From an uncultured Tissierellia bacterium (GTDB taxonomy: Bacteria; Bacillota; Clostridia; Tissierellales; Tissierellaceae): DNA of 58,035 nt. The notes under the pieces were generated by a model. The model made no database searches and was not told the origin of the DNA. It saw only the letters and a list, made by a program, of their open reading frames with translations. Location: contig CAMIXG010000008.1 in NCBI GenBank assembly GCA_946402705.1, forward strand, positions 1 through 58,035. The letters run 5' to 3'. Of the stretch, positions 1 to 8,690 are shown piece by piece. Positions within the stretch are counted from its first letter, which is position 1; each line of letters opens with the position of its first letter. The translations under genes and the position numbers were made by a program.

Positions 1-33
1 GGATTTGCAGATAGAACTTTATATAAAAACTAA
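1..33 (+). CDS. C-terminal end of an upstream gene (partial)
   Basis: An open frame runs from the window edge to a TAA at 31-33 and encodes GFADRTLYKN followed by stop. It is then followed by a hairpin at 56-80, which would suit a gene end. Ten residues are too few to assign a family. It could be chance, since only 33 bases are visible. Confidence 0.3.
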   Translation, partial: GFADRTLYKN

Positions 34-55
34 GTAAACTAACAATCTCTATTGT

Positions 56-80
56 TTGGGAGGATTTGTAATCCTCCCAA
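56..80. repeat. REP-like palindrome (copy 1)
   Basis: A perfect inverted repeat has arms TTGGGAGGATT and AATCCTCCCAA around a TGT loop. The same GGGAGGATT-TGT-AATCCTCCC core recurs at 10064-10084 and, with TGA as loop, at 10202-10222. Recurrence at unrelated sites says dispersed palindromic repeat. It could also serve as a terminator for the gene ending at 33, although no T-tract follows. Confidence 0.6.
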
Positions 81-170
81 AACATAAACTAATATAAAAA
101 ATATATTGATAATTTACATATAAATCAATAATATAGATATATGTTGAGTATAATATTTGGAGGAAGTAAA

Positions 171-986
171 ATGAAAAGTAAATTAAGTACAAGCATGGCT
201 CTGTTAGTTATGATATCAACAATACTAACCAGTGGAGTAGAGGCAAAAAAAGTTGAAACAGCAGAAAAAATACCAGTTTTAGCCTATCATCACATAATCA
301 AAGAGGATTATATAAAGAAAACACACCAGGAGAATAACCAGTCTACCCTATCTTTGGAGGACTTTGAGAAACAGATGCAGTATCTATATGAAAATAAGTT
401 TTATATAGCAAGTATGGATGAATTGGAAAAGTTTTTAGATGGAAAGATAAGCCTTCCTAAAAAAACTGTTGTAATTAGCTTTGATGATGGTTATTTAAGT
501 AATAGGTATCAAGCCTATCCCATCTTAAAACGATACAAATTTAATGCAGAACTATTTATGATAACTTCAGTCTTAGACCACAGTAAGAATACTGCCTATA
601 ATGAAATGAAAATACAGTTTTTAAGGACAGATGACCTTAAGGCCATGTCAGATGTATTTAAGTATGGAAGTCATACAAATGATATGCATAGGGGAGTGGA
701 GAACAACCTACCACTATTTGTAACAAGCCCTAGGGAGGATGTTAAGAAAGATCTTTTAAAGAGTAGGGAGATATTAAAAACTAGATATTTTGCCTATCCA
801 TCAGGATGTCATAATCCAGATGTAATACAGGAGCTTAAAAATACAGGATATACAATGGCATTTACCATATCACCAGGATATGTTACCAAAACTCAAGATA
901 AGTATGTTTTGCCAAGATTTAATATATCATATCAAAAAGTTGGTATGAAAGGTTTTGAGGATATAGTAAATGGAAGGGCCAATTAA
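171..986 (+). CDS. Polysaccharide deacetylase (NodB/CE4 fold), secreted
   Basis: A 271-residue protein. An ATG at 141 is in frame, but the ATG at 171 is preceded by GGAGGA (159-164) and gives a clean N-terminal signal sequence (MKSK, then a hydrophobic stretch ending near Val-Glu-Ala), so I start there. Mature motifs are VLAYHHI near the start, the metal/catalytic SFDDGY motif (about residues 108-113) and SHTND (the HxxxD/H-like second motif, about residue 168), followed by YPSG. CE4 enzymes remove N-acetyl groups from peptidoglycan or exopolysaccharide; the substrate cannot be told. It stands alone, followed by an AT-rich hairpin. Confidence 0.85.
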   Translation: MKSKLSTSMALLVMISTILTSGVEAKKVETAEKIPVLAYHHIIKEDYIKKTHQENNQSTLSLEDFEKQMQYLYENKFYIASMDELEKFLDGKISLPKKTVVISFDDGYLSNRYQAYPILKRYKFNAELFMITSVLDHSKNTAYNEMKIQFLRTDDLKAMSDVFKYGSHTNDMHRGVENNLPLFVTSPREDVKKDLLKSREILKTRYFAYPSGCHNPDVIQELKNTGYTMAFTISPGYVTKTQDKYVLPRFNISYQKVGMKGFEDIVNGRAN

Positions 987-987
987 G

Positions 988-1022
988 AGAAAATATAGTT
1001 TATATTTTCTTTTCTTTATTTT
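988..1022 (+). terminator. Putative rho-independent terminator
   Basis: Ten-base arms AGAAAATATA/TATATTTTCT (988-997 and 1001-1010) with a three-base loop are followed by a T-rich tail. The stem contains almost no GC, so strength is uncertain. Confidence 0.45.
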
Positions 1023-1312
1023 TTATAGCAGGTAGGCTAGTATCCAAAAGGAATAATTATATACTAAATACACTACAATCTGGAGTAGAAATTAATTTAT
1101 AGATAGAAGTGGCTTAGATTAGGCTTTATTACAAGTATAGAAAGTTTAAAAACATAGGTAAATATTATGTATAAATTTTCATACTTATATAAAAATTATA
1201 CCAAGAATAAAATTCTAATAAAAAATAAAAAATCTTATCCCAACATTTACTGATTTGTATCTACAATATTAAAAAAATAAAAAGTCAATAGAGATAAAAC
1301 AAAATATTTATG

Positions 1313-1328
1313 ATACCATATATAGTAT
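1313..1328. promoter_or_regulatory. Candidate NrdR box upstream of nrdD
   Basis: The 16-bp sequence ATACCATATATAGTAT is a dyad with one mismatch. It matches 9 of 10 core positions of the published NrdR box (CwAtATaTwG), the operator of the ATP/dATP-sensing repressor of ribonucleotide reductase genes. It lies about 90 bp before the nrdD start. NrdR boxes normally occur in pairs. The second dyad here (1346-1366) does not carry the AT core, so assignment stays tentative. Confidence 0.5.
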
Positions 1329-1345
1329 GTGAAAATAAAAAACAT

Positions 1346-1366
1346 ACCACAACTGCTGTTTGTGGT
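1346..1366. promoter_or_regulatory. Inverted repeat in nrdD leader
   Basis: Perfect 7-bp arms ACCACAA and TTGTGGT are separated by CTGCTGT. It ends 54 bp before the nrdD start and about 35 bp (centre to centre) from the NrdR-like dyad, roughly three helical turns. It could be a degenerate second NrdR site or a different operator. Confidence 0.35.
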
Positions 1367-1419
1367 TGAAATGAATGTTTTATAGAAATATGTTTTTTTA
1401 TGTGAAGGAGAATGGGATA

Positions 1420-3567
1420 ATGTTAAAAGTTGTAAAAAGAGATGGAAGACAAGTTGAATTTCAGAGCGATAAAATAGTTAGTGCTATAGAAAAGGCTATG
1501 AAGTTTGGTAGTGGTATATTTAAACCAGAAGTTTCTGTTGAAATAGCTGATGAAATTGAAGCGGTAATCAATGAAATAGGAAATCTAACTATATTTCAAA
1601 TTGAAGATATGGTGTACCATAAACTAATAGTTCATGGAGAAGTTCAAACAGCTAAGGCTTATGAAGGCTACAGAGCTATTCAAGAATATAAAAGAGAAAA
1701 CAATACAACTGATGACAGTATAGAAGGTCTATTAGAATTCAAAAACCATGACGTAATGAATGAAAATAGTAATAAAAATGCAGTGCTAAACTCTACACAA
1801 AGAGATTTAATAGCAGGGGAAGTAAGTAAGGATCTTGTAAAGAGAAGATTATTTCCATCACATTTAATACAGGCACATCAAGAGGGGAAAATACATATTC
1901 ACGATCAGGATTACTTGATACAGCCAATGCATAACTGTACTATAATAAACTTGGAAGATATGCTTAGAAATGGCACAGTTATAAATGATAAAATGATTAA
2001 GACACCAAATTCTTTTCAGGTTGCTTGTACTATAACAACTCAAATAATAGCTCAAGTTACCAGTTCACAATTTGGTGGAGCAAGTATCAATGGTATAGAT
2101 AGAATCTTAGCACCATATGCTAGGAAATCTTTTGATAAATATTATGAAAAACACTATGAAAGATTACAAGAATTAAATATGGGAGATAGCATAGAAGAAC
2201 TTGCAGAGAAGTATTCGTGGGAAGATACTAAAAAGGAAATAAAAGATGGGGTTCAAACTATGCAGTATCAAATAAATACAATAAGTGGAAGTAATGGACA
2301 AAGTCCATTTGTAACTTTCATGCTGTATTTTGATCCAAGTAGTGAACTTGCATATGAAAGCTCTTTAATATGTGAAGAACTACTTAGACAGAGATATGAT
2401 GGTATAGATAATGAAATTGGAATTAAGATGCCTGCATCTTTCCCAAAACTAATTTATGTACTAGATGAACATAATGTTGAGCCAACTAGCGAGTACTATT
2501 ATTTAACAGAATTAAGTGCAAAAGCTACTGCAAAAACACTTATGCCAGATTATATTTCTGCTAAGAAAATGAAAGAAAACTATGAAGGAAATGTTTTTGT
2601 ACCAATGGGATGTAGATCATTCCTATCTCCTTGGAAGGATGAAAATGGAGATTATAAATTTGAAGGAAGATTTAACTTTGGAGTATTTAGTTTAAACTTA
2701 GTAAATGTAGCCTTGACTTCAAATAGAGATATGGACTTATTCTGGAATGTACTAGATGAGAGACTAGCTCTTATAAAAGAAGCAGGACTTTTAAGATTTA
2801 ATCAAATAAAGAATACAACAAGTGATGTAGCACCTATATTATGGCAACATGGAGCTATAGCTAGACTTAAAAAAGGTGAAAAAATAGAACCACTATTAAA
2901 AAATGGTTATTCAACAGTATCTCTAGGATATATTGGTATCTATGAAACAGTTAAGTATATGTTAGGGGTAAGCCATACGACTGAAGAAGGTAGAGAATTT
3001 GCCCTTCAAATAGTAAAATATTTGAGAAAAACTGTAGATGGCTGGAAGGCAGAAACTACTTTAGGTTTTGCACTTTATGGTACACCTTCGGAAAATATGG
3101 CTGGTAGACTTTCAAAACTAGACAGGGAATACTTTGGAGAAATCGAAGGTATAACGGATAAGGGTTATTATGTAAATTCTTATCATGTTGATGTAAGGGA
3201 AGAAATAGATGCCTTTACAAAACTAGATTTCGAAGCGCCATTCCAAGCTTTATCAAGTGGAGGAACTATATCTTATGTTGAAATACCAAACCTTCAAAAC
3301 AACATAGAAGCTGTTGTAGAAGTTATGAAACACATATATAACACAAATATATATGCAGAGATGAATACTAAGGCTGACCTTTGTCATGTATGTGGTTTTA
3401 ATGGAGAAATCATAATCAATGATGACATAGAGTGGGAATGTCCACAATGTCACAACAAGGATCAAGATCAGATGACTGTTGTTAGGAGAACTTGTGGGTA
3501 TTTAGGAAGTAATTTCTGGAGTGAAGGTAGAACAAGAGACATAAAAGATAGAGTACTACATTTATAA
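1420..3567 (+). CDS. nrdD: Anaerobic (class III) ribonucleoside-triphosphate reductase
   Basis: A 715-residue glycyl-radical enzyme that reduces NTPs to dNTPs without oxygen. The ATG at 1420 follows AAGGAG (1405-1410) at ideal spacing. The in-frame ATG at 1375 has no Shine-Dalgarno and would add 15 residues ahead of the conserved LKVVKRDGR start of the ATP-cone, so I reject it. Order: N-terminal ATP-cone allosteric domain (about 1-95), the ten-stranded barrel, a zinc site (CHVCG and CPQC pairs near residues 661-685) and the glycyl radical loop RRTCGYLGSNFW near the C terminus, whose Gly carries the radical. nrdG follows 11 bases later as an operon. Confidence 0.97.
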   Translation: MLKVVKRDGRQVEFQSDKIVSAIEKAMKFGSGIFKPEVSVEIADEIEAVINEIGNLTIFQIEDMVYHKLIVHGEVQTAKAYEGYRAIQEYKRENNTTDDSIEGLLEFKNHDVMNENSNKNAVLNSTQRDLIAGEVSKDLVKRRLFPSHLIQAHQEGKIHIHDQDYLIQPMHNCTIINLEDMLRNGTVINDKMIKTPNSFQVACTITTQIIAQVTSSQFGGASINGIDRILAPYARKSFDKYYEKHYERLQELNMGDSIEELAEKYSWEDTKKEIKDGVQTMQYQINTISGSNGQSPFVTFMLYFDPSSELAYESSLICEELLRQRYDGIDNEIGIKMPASFPKLIYVLDEHNVEPTSEYYYLTELSAKATAKTLMPDYISAKKMKENYEGNVFVPMGCRSFLSPWKDENGDYKFEGRFNFGVFSLNLVNVALTSNRDMDLFWNVLDERLALIKEAGLLRFNQIKNTTSDVAPILWQHGAIARLKKGEKIEPLLKNGYSTVSLGYIGIYETVKYMLGVSHTTEEGREFALQIVKYLRKTVDGWKAETTLGFALYGTPSENMAGRLSKLDREYFGEIEGITDKGYYVNSYHVDVREEIDAFTKLDFEAPFQALSSGGTISYVEIPNLQNNIEAVVEVMKHIYNTNIYAEMNTKADLCHVCGFNGEIIINDDIEWECPQCHNKDQDQMTVVRRTCGYLGSNFWSEGRTRDIKDRVLHL

Positions 3568-3578
3568 GAAGGGATAAA

Positions 3579-4073
3579 ATGAGATACGGACAAATAAGGA
3601 AGTACGATGTAGCAAACGGTATAGGAGTAAGAACATCAATCTTTGTAACAGGATGCACTCATAACTGTTTCAATTGCTTCAATAGAGAATACCAAGATTT
3701 TCTAGCTGGAGACATTTGGACAGATAAAGAGACAGAACAAATCATAGAAAACCTGAAACTATCCAATATAAAAGGATTATCAATACTTGGCGGTGAGCCA
3801 ATGGAGAATGAAAAAGACCTTTTAACCATAATAAAACAAATAAAAAAACAAATAAAAAAAGATATATGGCTATGGAGTGGATATACATTTGAAGACATCA
3901 TACAAGACCAAGATAAGCTGGCGCTTTTAAAAGAAGTAGATATACTTGTAGATGGAAAATTTGTAGAGAAACTAAAAAACTTAAATCTAAAATTTAGGGG
4001 CAGTTCAAATCAAAGGATAATTGATGTGAAAGAATCTCTAAAACTAGGACAAGTTGTCATATATATGGAATAG
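3579..4073 (+). CDS. nrdG: Anaerobic ribonucleotide reductase activating protein (radical SAM)
   Basis: A 164-residue radical-SAM activase that installs the glycyl radical on NrdD. The CTHNCFNC motif (CxxxCxxC) near residues 26-33 binds the [4Fe-4S] cluster, and LGGEP (about residue 68) is the SAM-binding GGE motif. N-terminal MRYGQIRKYDVANG is typical of NrdG. It begins 11 bases after nrdD with AGAAGGG as ribosome binding site, so the two are co-transcribed. A bidirectional hairpin follows directly. Confidence 0.96.
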   Translation: MRYGQIRKYDVANGIGVRTSIFVTGCTHNCFNCFNREYQDFLAGDIWTDKETEQIIENLKLSNIKGLSILGGEPMENEKDLLTIIKQIKKQIKKDIWLWSGYTFEDIIQDQDKLALLKEVDILVDGKFVEKLKNLNLKFRGSSNQRIIDVKESLKLGQVVIYME

Positions 4074-4074
4074 T

Positions 4075-4112
4075 AAAAGACTATTTGGTACACTCATGCC
4101 AAATAGTCTTTT
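4075..4112. terminator. Bidirectional terminator between nrdG and araC-type gene
   Basis: Fourteen-base arms AAAAGACTATTTGG/CCAAATAGTCTTTT (4075-4088, 4099-4112) flank a short loop, with T-rich tracts on both sides. It lies between convergent genes and overlaps the last base pairs of the minus-strand gene. Confidence 0.85.
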
Positions 4113-5061
4113 ATATTTTAAAGATTTGCCTATATTCTGTAGGAAGTAAGTTTGTATACTCTCTGAAAATTTCAGAGAATCTACTTTGATTTTTGTAGCC
4201 TACCATAAGGGATATGTCTTTAATACTAAACTTATCTTCTTTTAGCAAGGTTTTGGATTTTTCAATTCTATTTTTCTTAATAAATTCAGATATAGTGCAA
4301 TTATTCACTTTTTTAAACTGATTTTGAAGCTTGGTTCTGCCTATGAAAAAGTGACTACAGATTTGTTTTTGTGAAATATCAGAACTTAAATTTTCTAAGA
4401 TATACTTGTTTATAGCTTGAATCTCCGTATAGTCCTCTAGGGAAATATTTTTTTCATAACTAGATTTAGAAAGAATTAGAGCTACAGCTTCCATAACTTT
4501 AGACTCATAGAAAATTTCAGCAGAAATTCCAGCTGATTTAAAATTTTTAATCTCCTGCAAAAGTATCATCATTTCATAAAAATCAGTATCAGATTTTAGT
4601 GATAAAAGAGCATTTTTAAGATACTCTTTTTCCAGTTTAAATTTATCCGTTAGATAGTCATAGTAGTCTGGATAGATTTCTATTGATATTGAATAAACTT
4701 GTGTGTTTTTATCAATTACTGCATTAACTGTGTTTTCTCCATAGAGAACCCCAGTTATAGAGTTACTTATAGGATTTATACTGGAGTTTAAAAAATCCCC
4801 ATTAATACTAATATTATGGGATATACTAAGGTAAGTAGGCTTGTCTTTAACATACATATCTGCAGAAAAATAAAAATCATCATGAAAATAAAAGTCATGA
4901 ATACTTATGGTAAACATATTTTTATAGTCATATAGCCAGTAGCCTCCTACACCAAACCTATCATCTAAATAAAAGTATTCACCAATAGGAAAGTCTGGGT
5001 TATCTATTTTTCTAAATCCAAAACCATTTAATTGTTTTTTTCTAATTTCTGTTAAATTCAT
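4111..5061 (-). CDS. AraC-family regulator of the adjacent iron-type ABC transporter
   Basis: A 316-residue protein. In-frame ATGs lie at 5109, 5073 and 5061. I take 5061 because GGTGA stands four bases before it and MNLTEIRKKQ reads as a natural start. The last ~100 residues hold the two helix-turn-helix motifs of AraC proteins (ISQKQICSHFFIGRTKLQNQFKK and the FSIKDISLMVGYKNQSRFSEIFREY segment). The N-terminal domain is unassigned, similar in layout to PchR-type regulators. It is divergent from two ABC subunits, with a Fur box between them. This matches the ybtA-ybtPQ arrangement, so it probably activates that transporter when an iron chelate is present. Confidence 0.85.
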   Translation of the reverse strand: MNLTEIRKKQLNGFGFRKIDNPDFPIGEYFYLDDRFGVGGYWLYDYKNMFTISIHDFYFHDDFYFSADMYVKDKPTYLSISHNISINGDFLNSSINPISNSITGVLYGENTVNAVIDKNTQVYSISIEIYPDYYDYLTDKFKLEKEYLKNALLSLKSDTDFYEMMILLQEIKNFKSAGISAEIFYESKVMEAVALILSKSSYEKNISLEDYTEIQAINKYILENLSSDISQKQICSHFFIGRTKLQNQFKKVNNCTISEFIKKNRIEKSKTLLKEDKFSIKDISLMVGYKNQSRFSEIFREYTNLLPTEYRQIFKI

Positions 5062-5125
5062 ATTATCACCCATATATATTTTTACCTCAAAATTATAAGT
5101 ATTTACCACTTAGGCTTTAAATCTA

Positions 5126-5154
5126 TTGAATAATGTATTTAATAATGCAATACT
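5126..5154 (+). promoter_or_regulatory. Candidate promoter for the ABC pair
   Basis: TTGAAT (5126-5131), a 17-bp spacer and AATACT (5149-5154). The -10 is poor, as expected for an activated promoter. The downstream edge touches the Fur box, so Fur binding would block it. Confidence 0.35.
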
Positions 5155-5168
5155 GATAATGCTTATCA
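5154..5168. promoter_or_regulatory. Fur box
   Basis: TGATAATGCTTATCA matches 14 of 15 positions of the 7-1-7 Fur box described for Bacillus (TGATAAT-N-ATTATCA) and has hexamer arms TGATAA/TTATCA. It lies 41 bp ahead of the ABC operon start and about 90 bp from the AraC start, where it could control both directions. It makes the neighbouring transporter iron-repressed by inference. Confidence 0.8.
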
Positions 5169-5209
5169 ATAATATAACATAATAGACAAAATATAAAAAG
5201 GAGGAAACT

Positions 5210-6970
5210 ATGGAATATATTAGAGAGCGACTTAAAATAATTTTGAAGTGGTCAGGAAAAAATAAAAAATATATGTATATATCAATTTTTTTAGGCTTTA
5301 TAGCGGGCTTACTTATAATGGTGCCTTATATGGGGATTTATAATTTAATAAATAGGATATATGTAGATGATTTAAGTGAAAGAACAGTTTTAAATGTAGC
5401 TTTGATAATAACTGTATCGGTTGTATTTAGATATGTATTTTTTACCTTATCAACAATTTATTCCCATAAGGGAGCATATAATACCTTATTTTCAATTAGA
5501 GAAAAATTGGTAGTTCATATGTCTAAGGTACCCCTGGGAGAATTAGATAGTAAGAATAGAGGGGAAATAAAGAAAATATTAAATGAGGATATAGAAAAAT
5601 TAGAATTGTTTTTCGCACATCATTTAGGTGAAGTGGTTATGTATTTAACAGGGCCAATAGCAGTATTTATTTACTTGTTTTCTGTAAATAAACTACTTGC
5701 ACTTTTAACACTTATCCCTCTACCAATAGCCTTTTATTTTCAAACTAGAATGTTTAAAGGTACAGGGGAATATATACTGGAATTAAATGATGTTGGAGCT
5801 AATTTAAACTCTACAATAATAGAATATATAACAGGTATGAGAATTATAAAATCATATAATATGACAAGTTCATCTTTTACAAAGTATAAGGAAGCTTGTA
5901 CAGATAAATCAGTTTTATGGAAAAAGATAGCTGGAATTATGGGGCCTAATTTTGCTTCATTTATTGTGGCTTTAGAGATGGGACTGTTAATACTTATACC
6001 AGTTGGTGGAATTTTATTTTTAAAAGATGTAATATCACCTAGTATATTCATACTATTTTTATTTATAGGTTCCTTATATCTTATGGAGATAAGACCTTTA
6101 CTTGAGATTGGAGGACATTTTTCACAAGTATTATCAAGCGTGGATAAAATAGAAGAAATTTTAGCTCTTCAAGTTTTTGAAGGGGGAGAAAAGACTTTTC
6201 CACAAGCAACTGATATTAAATTTGAAAATGTGAGTTTTTCCTATAACAAGGATGAAAAAATACTTGAAAATATAAGTATAGAAATAAAAAATGGTGAAAA
6301 AACAGCTATAGTAGGGCCTTCTGGAGGAGGTAAATCAACTTTAATAGGACTGATAGCTAGGTTTTATGATGTAAATAGTGGCAGGGTTACTATAGGTGGC
6401 AAGGATGTGAAAAGTCTTGATTACACTACACTTTTAAATAATATAGCCATAGTTTTCCAAAAGAATTTTATGCTAAAAGAAACTGTTTTCAAAAATATAA
6501 CAATGGGAAAAGATTATAGTTTAGAACAGGTTAGATCTGCTTGTAAAAAGGCAGAAATAGATGATGTAATAATGGCACTACCAAATGGATATGACAGTAT
6601 GATTGGTGGCCATGAAGATAGGTTATCAGGGGGAGAAAAACAAAGGATAAGTATAGCTAGAGCCTTTTTAAAAGACTCTCCGATTCTAATACTAGATGAA
6701 GCCACATCTAATACAGATCCTGAAAACCAGAAAAAAATAAATAAGGCACTTAAAAATTTATTTGTTGGAAAAACAGTAATAATAGTGGCACATAGACTTT
6801 CCACAATAGTGGATTGTGACAAGATAATAGTCTTAGAAGATGGAAAGATAAGTAAGGTTGGAAAACATGACGAATTAGTGGAAACTAGTAAATACTATAG
6901 CACTGTTTGGAATAAGTATAAGATTTCTAGAGACTTTGTATATAAAGAAGGTGATAAAAATGAAAGATAA
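5210..6970 (+). CDS. ABC transporter, fused membrane/ATPase subunit 1 (YbtP/IrtA-like)
   Basis: A 586-residue half-transporter with six membrane helices (about 1-310) followed by the nucleotide-binding domain. Walker A is GPSGGGKST, signature LSGGEKQRIS and Walker B ILILDEATS. AAAGGAGG precedes the ATG. It overlaps the next, paralogous subunit, so they form a heterodimer. Folds of this type usually export. Exceptions YbtPQ and IrtAB import ferric siderophores and sit beside an AraC gene and Fur sites, as here. Iron-chelate import is therefore the favoured reading; multidrug or peptide export remains possible. Confidence 0.8.
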   Translation: MEYIRERLKIILKWSGKNKKYMYISIFLGFIAGLLIMVPYMGIYNLINRIYVDDLSERTVLNVALIITVSVVFRYVFFTLSTIYSHKGAYNTLFSIREKLVVHMSKVPLGELDSKNRGEIKKILNEDIEKLELFFAHHLGEVVMYLTGPIAVFIYLFSVNKLLALLTLIPLPIAFYFQTRMFKGTGEYILELNDVGANLNSTIIEYITGMRIIKSYNMTSSSFTKYKEACTDKSVLWKKIAGIMGPNFASFIVALEMGLLILIPVGGILFLKDVISPSIFILFLFIGSLYLMEIRPLLEIGGHFSQVLSSVDKIEEILALQVFEGGEKTFPQATDIKFENVSFSYNKDEKILENISIEIKNGEKTAIVGPSGGGKSTLIGLIARFYDVNSGRVTIGGKDVKSLDYTTLLNNIAIVFQKNFMLKETVFKNITMGKDYSLEQVRSACKKAEIDDVIMALPNGYDSMIGGHEDRLSGGEKQRISIARAFLKDSPILILDEATSNTDPENQKKINKALKNLFVGKTVIIVAHRLSTIVDCDKIIVLEDGKISKVGKHDELVETSKYYSTVWNKYKISRDFVYKEGDKNER

Positions 6971-8660
6971 TACAATCAAAAAGAACAAGACATTTTATAA
7001 GTCGATGGGTTTATTTTTATTAGAAGGACTTTTATCAGGGATAAATTTTACTATGATATTTTTAATTATAAGAAATATTATAGATGAAAATTTTAGCATG
7101 GAAAAGATAGTATACTATTTTGTGGGTTTAGCTGTAGTTTATATTATTAGGAATCTATCCTATAGAAAGGCGTATACTTTGGGACAGTTTGCAGGAGCAG
7201 ATATATCTAGTGATATAAGGCTTGGGCTTGGAAATAAGTTTAAGGAAATACCTTTATCAAACTTTACAAAAACCAAGGTTGGTAGATATATAAATACAGT
7301 TACCAATGATGTTGATAATTACGAAAAAATCCTAACACATAATTATGGGGATATACTAAAGAACTTTGTACTAGTTTTGATGCTGTTATTTTTCCTATTT
7401 AATTTTGATAAAACTATAGGTTTGGTATCTTTAATATCTACACTTCTTTTAATACCTTCACTATATTTATCTTTTAAAGAGGTTAAGAAACATGGGATAA
7501 ATAAAAATTTGGCGCAATCAGATAATACAGATAACGTGGTTGAATATATAACAGGTATAAAAACTTTGAGAGTATATGGACAAGATGGGATAAATAATCA
7601 AGCCATAATTAAGTCCATGAAAAATTATAGTGATGTATCCTATAGATATGAAGTAAATATACTTCCACTTTCAGGGGTTTGTAACATAGTTATAGGTCTT
7701 GGAATACCAGTATCCATATATTTAGTTGGACTTAAGTATATAGGTGGATTAATAGATATAAAAACAGCGATTATGATATGTACTCTTCCCATATTTTTAA
7801 ATAAACTACTGGGAACATTATATATAGCCTTAACAGGATATAAGAATTTAAAAATATCAAAGGCAAATATAGAGTCAGTATTTGAAGAGGGAGAAGAAGT
7901 AAAAAGTGATTTAGATTTTAAACCTAAAGACTATGGTGTTGAGTTTGAGAATGTTACATTTTCATATGATGGAGTGGAAGATGTGTGTAGAAATTTAAGC
8001 TTTAAGGGAGCTACTGGAGAGTTAACTGCTATTGTGGGAACATCTGGAGCAGGGAAATCTACCATATTAAATTTAATATCTAAACTTTATATACCTAGTG
8101 CTGGAGCAGTAAAAATTGGTGGAATAGATATAAAGAATATATCCAATGAAAAGGTTTTTGATAAAATATCTATGGTAGATCAAAATACATTTTTATTTAA
8201 TGACACCATAAAAAATAATATAAGAATAGCTAAGCCAAGCGCCAGTGATAGCGAAATAATAGCTGTCTGTAAGGAGGCTAATTGCCACGATTTTATAATG
8301 GAAGAAAAGGATGGATATGATTCCATAGTGGGGGAAAATGGCGGTAAGTTATCGGGAGGACAAAGGCAAAGAATAAGTATAGCAAGAGCATTATTAAAAG
8401 ATAATCCTATAGTTTTACTAGATGAAGCAACAGCATCTTTAGATATAGAAAATGAACTTTTAGTAAAAGAGGCTATAGCAAGACTTATAGATAAGAAGAA
8501 AACTATATTTATGATTGCCCATACTTTACCAATTGTTAAAAATGCAGATAGAATAATAGTTATGGACAAGGGACAGGTAATAGAAAGTGGCAAACATGAA
8601 GAGCTAATAGCTAAAAAAGGAAAATATTATGCCATGTACTTGGCAGATAAAGACAATTAA
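6960..8660 (+). CDS. ABC transporter, fused membrane/ATPase subunit 2 (YbtQ/IrtB-like)
   Basis: A 566-residue partner of the upstream subunit. The in-frame ATG at 6936 lies inside the preceding gene without a ribosome binding site. The ATG at 6960 has GAAGGTGA ahead of it and overlaps the upstream stop by 11 bases, which suggests translational coupling. Six membrane helices precede a nucleotide-binding domain with GTSGAGKST (Walker A), LSGGQRQRIS (signature) and IVLLDEATA (Walker B). The H-loop region reads MIAHTLP, with the histidine kept. A strong bidirectional terminator follows. Confidence 0.82.
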   Translation: MKDNTIKKNKTFYKSMGLFLLEGLLSGINFTMIFLIIRNIIDENFSMEKIVYYFVGLAVVYIIRNLSYRKAYTLGQFAGADISSDIRLGLGNKFKEIPLSNFTKTKVGRYINTVTNDVDNYEKILTHNYGDILKNFVLVLMLLFFLFNFDKTIGLVSLISTLLLIPSLYLSFKEVKKHGINKNLAQSDNTDNVVEYITGIKTLRVYGQDGINNQAIIKSMKNYSDVSYRYEVNILPLSGVCNIVIGLGIPVSIYLVGLKYIGGLIDIKTAIMICTLPIFLNKLLGTLYIALTGYKNLKISKANIESVFEEGEEVKSDLDFKPKDYGVEFENVTFSYDGVEDVCRNLSFKGATGELTAIVGTSGAGKSTILNLISKLYIPSAGAVKIGGIDIKNISNEKVFDKISMVDQNTFLFNDTIKNNIRIAKPSASDSEIIAVCKEANCHDFIMEEKDGYDSIVGENGGKLSGGQRQRISIARALLKDNPIVLLDEATASLDIENELLVKEAIARLIDKKKTIFMIAHTLPIVKNADRIIVMDKGQVIESGKHEELIAKKGKYYAMYLADKDN

Positions 8661-8690
8661 AATAAGAGCTGAAATCAGCTCTTATTTTCT
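8661..8690. terminator. Bidirectional terminator
   Basis: Twelve-base perfect arms AATAAGAGCTGA/TCAGCTCTTATT with a two-base gap (8661-8672, 8675-8686), flanked by T-rich sequence, lie between convergent genes. Confidence 0.85.

Larger units (their letters stand above)
1023..1419. other. Non-coding gap upstream of nrdD
   Basis: About 400 bases with no ORF carrying a ribosome binding site in either direction. The base composition is very AT-rich. The only structure I can support lies at its right end: a NrdR-like dyad at 1313-1328 and a second dyad at 1346-1366. I saw no riboswitch or RNA gene here. Confidence 0.5.

Noticed and set aside
1023..1312. Small gene or RNA in the gap before nrdD
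   Set aside because: No open frame with a ribosome binding site and no stable GC-containing structure could be found by eye.
5210..8660. Ordinary multidrug exporter
   Set aside because: The sequence of exporter-fold ABC pairs allows it, but the Fur box and divergent AraC gene fit iron-chelate import better. Kept as an alternative.
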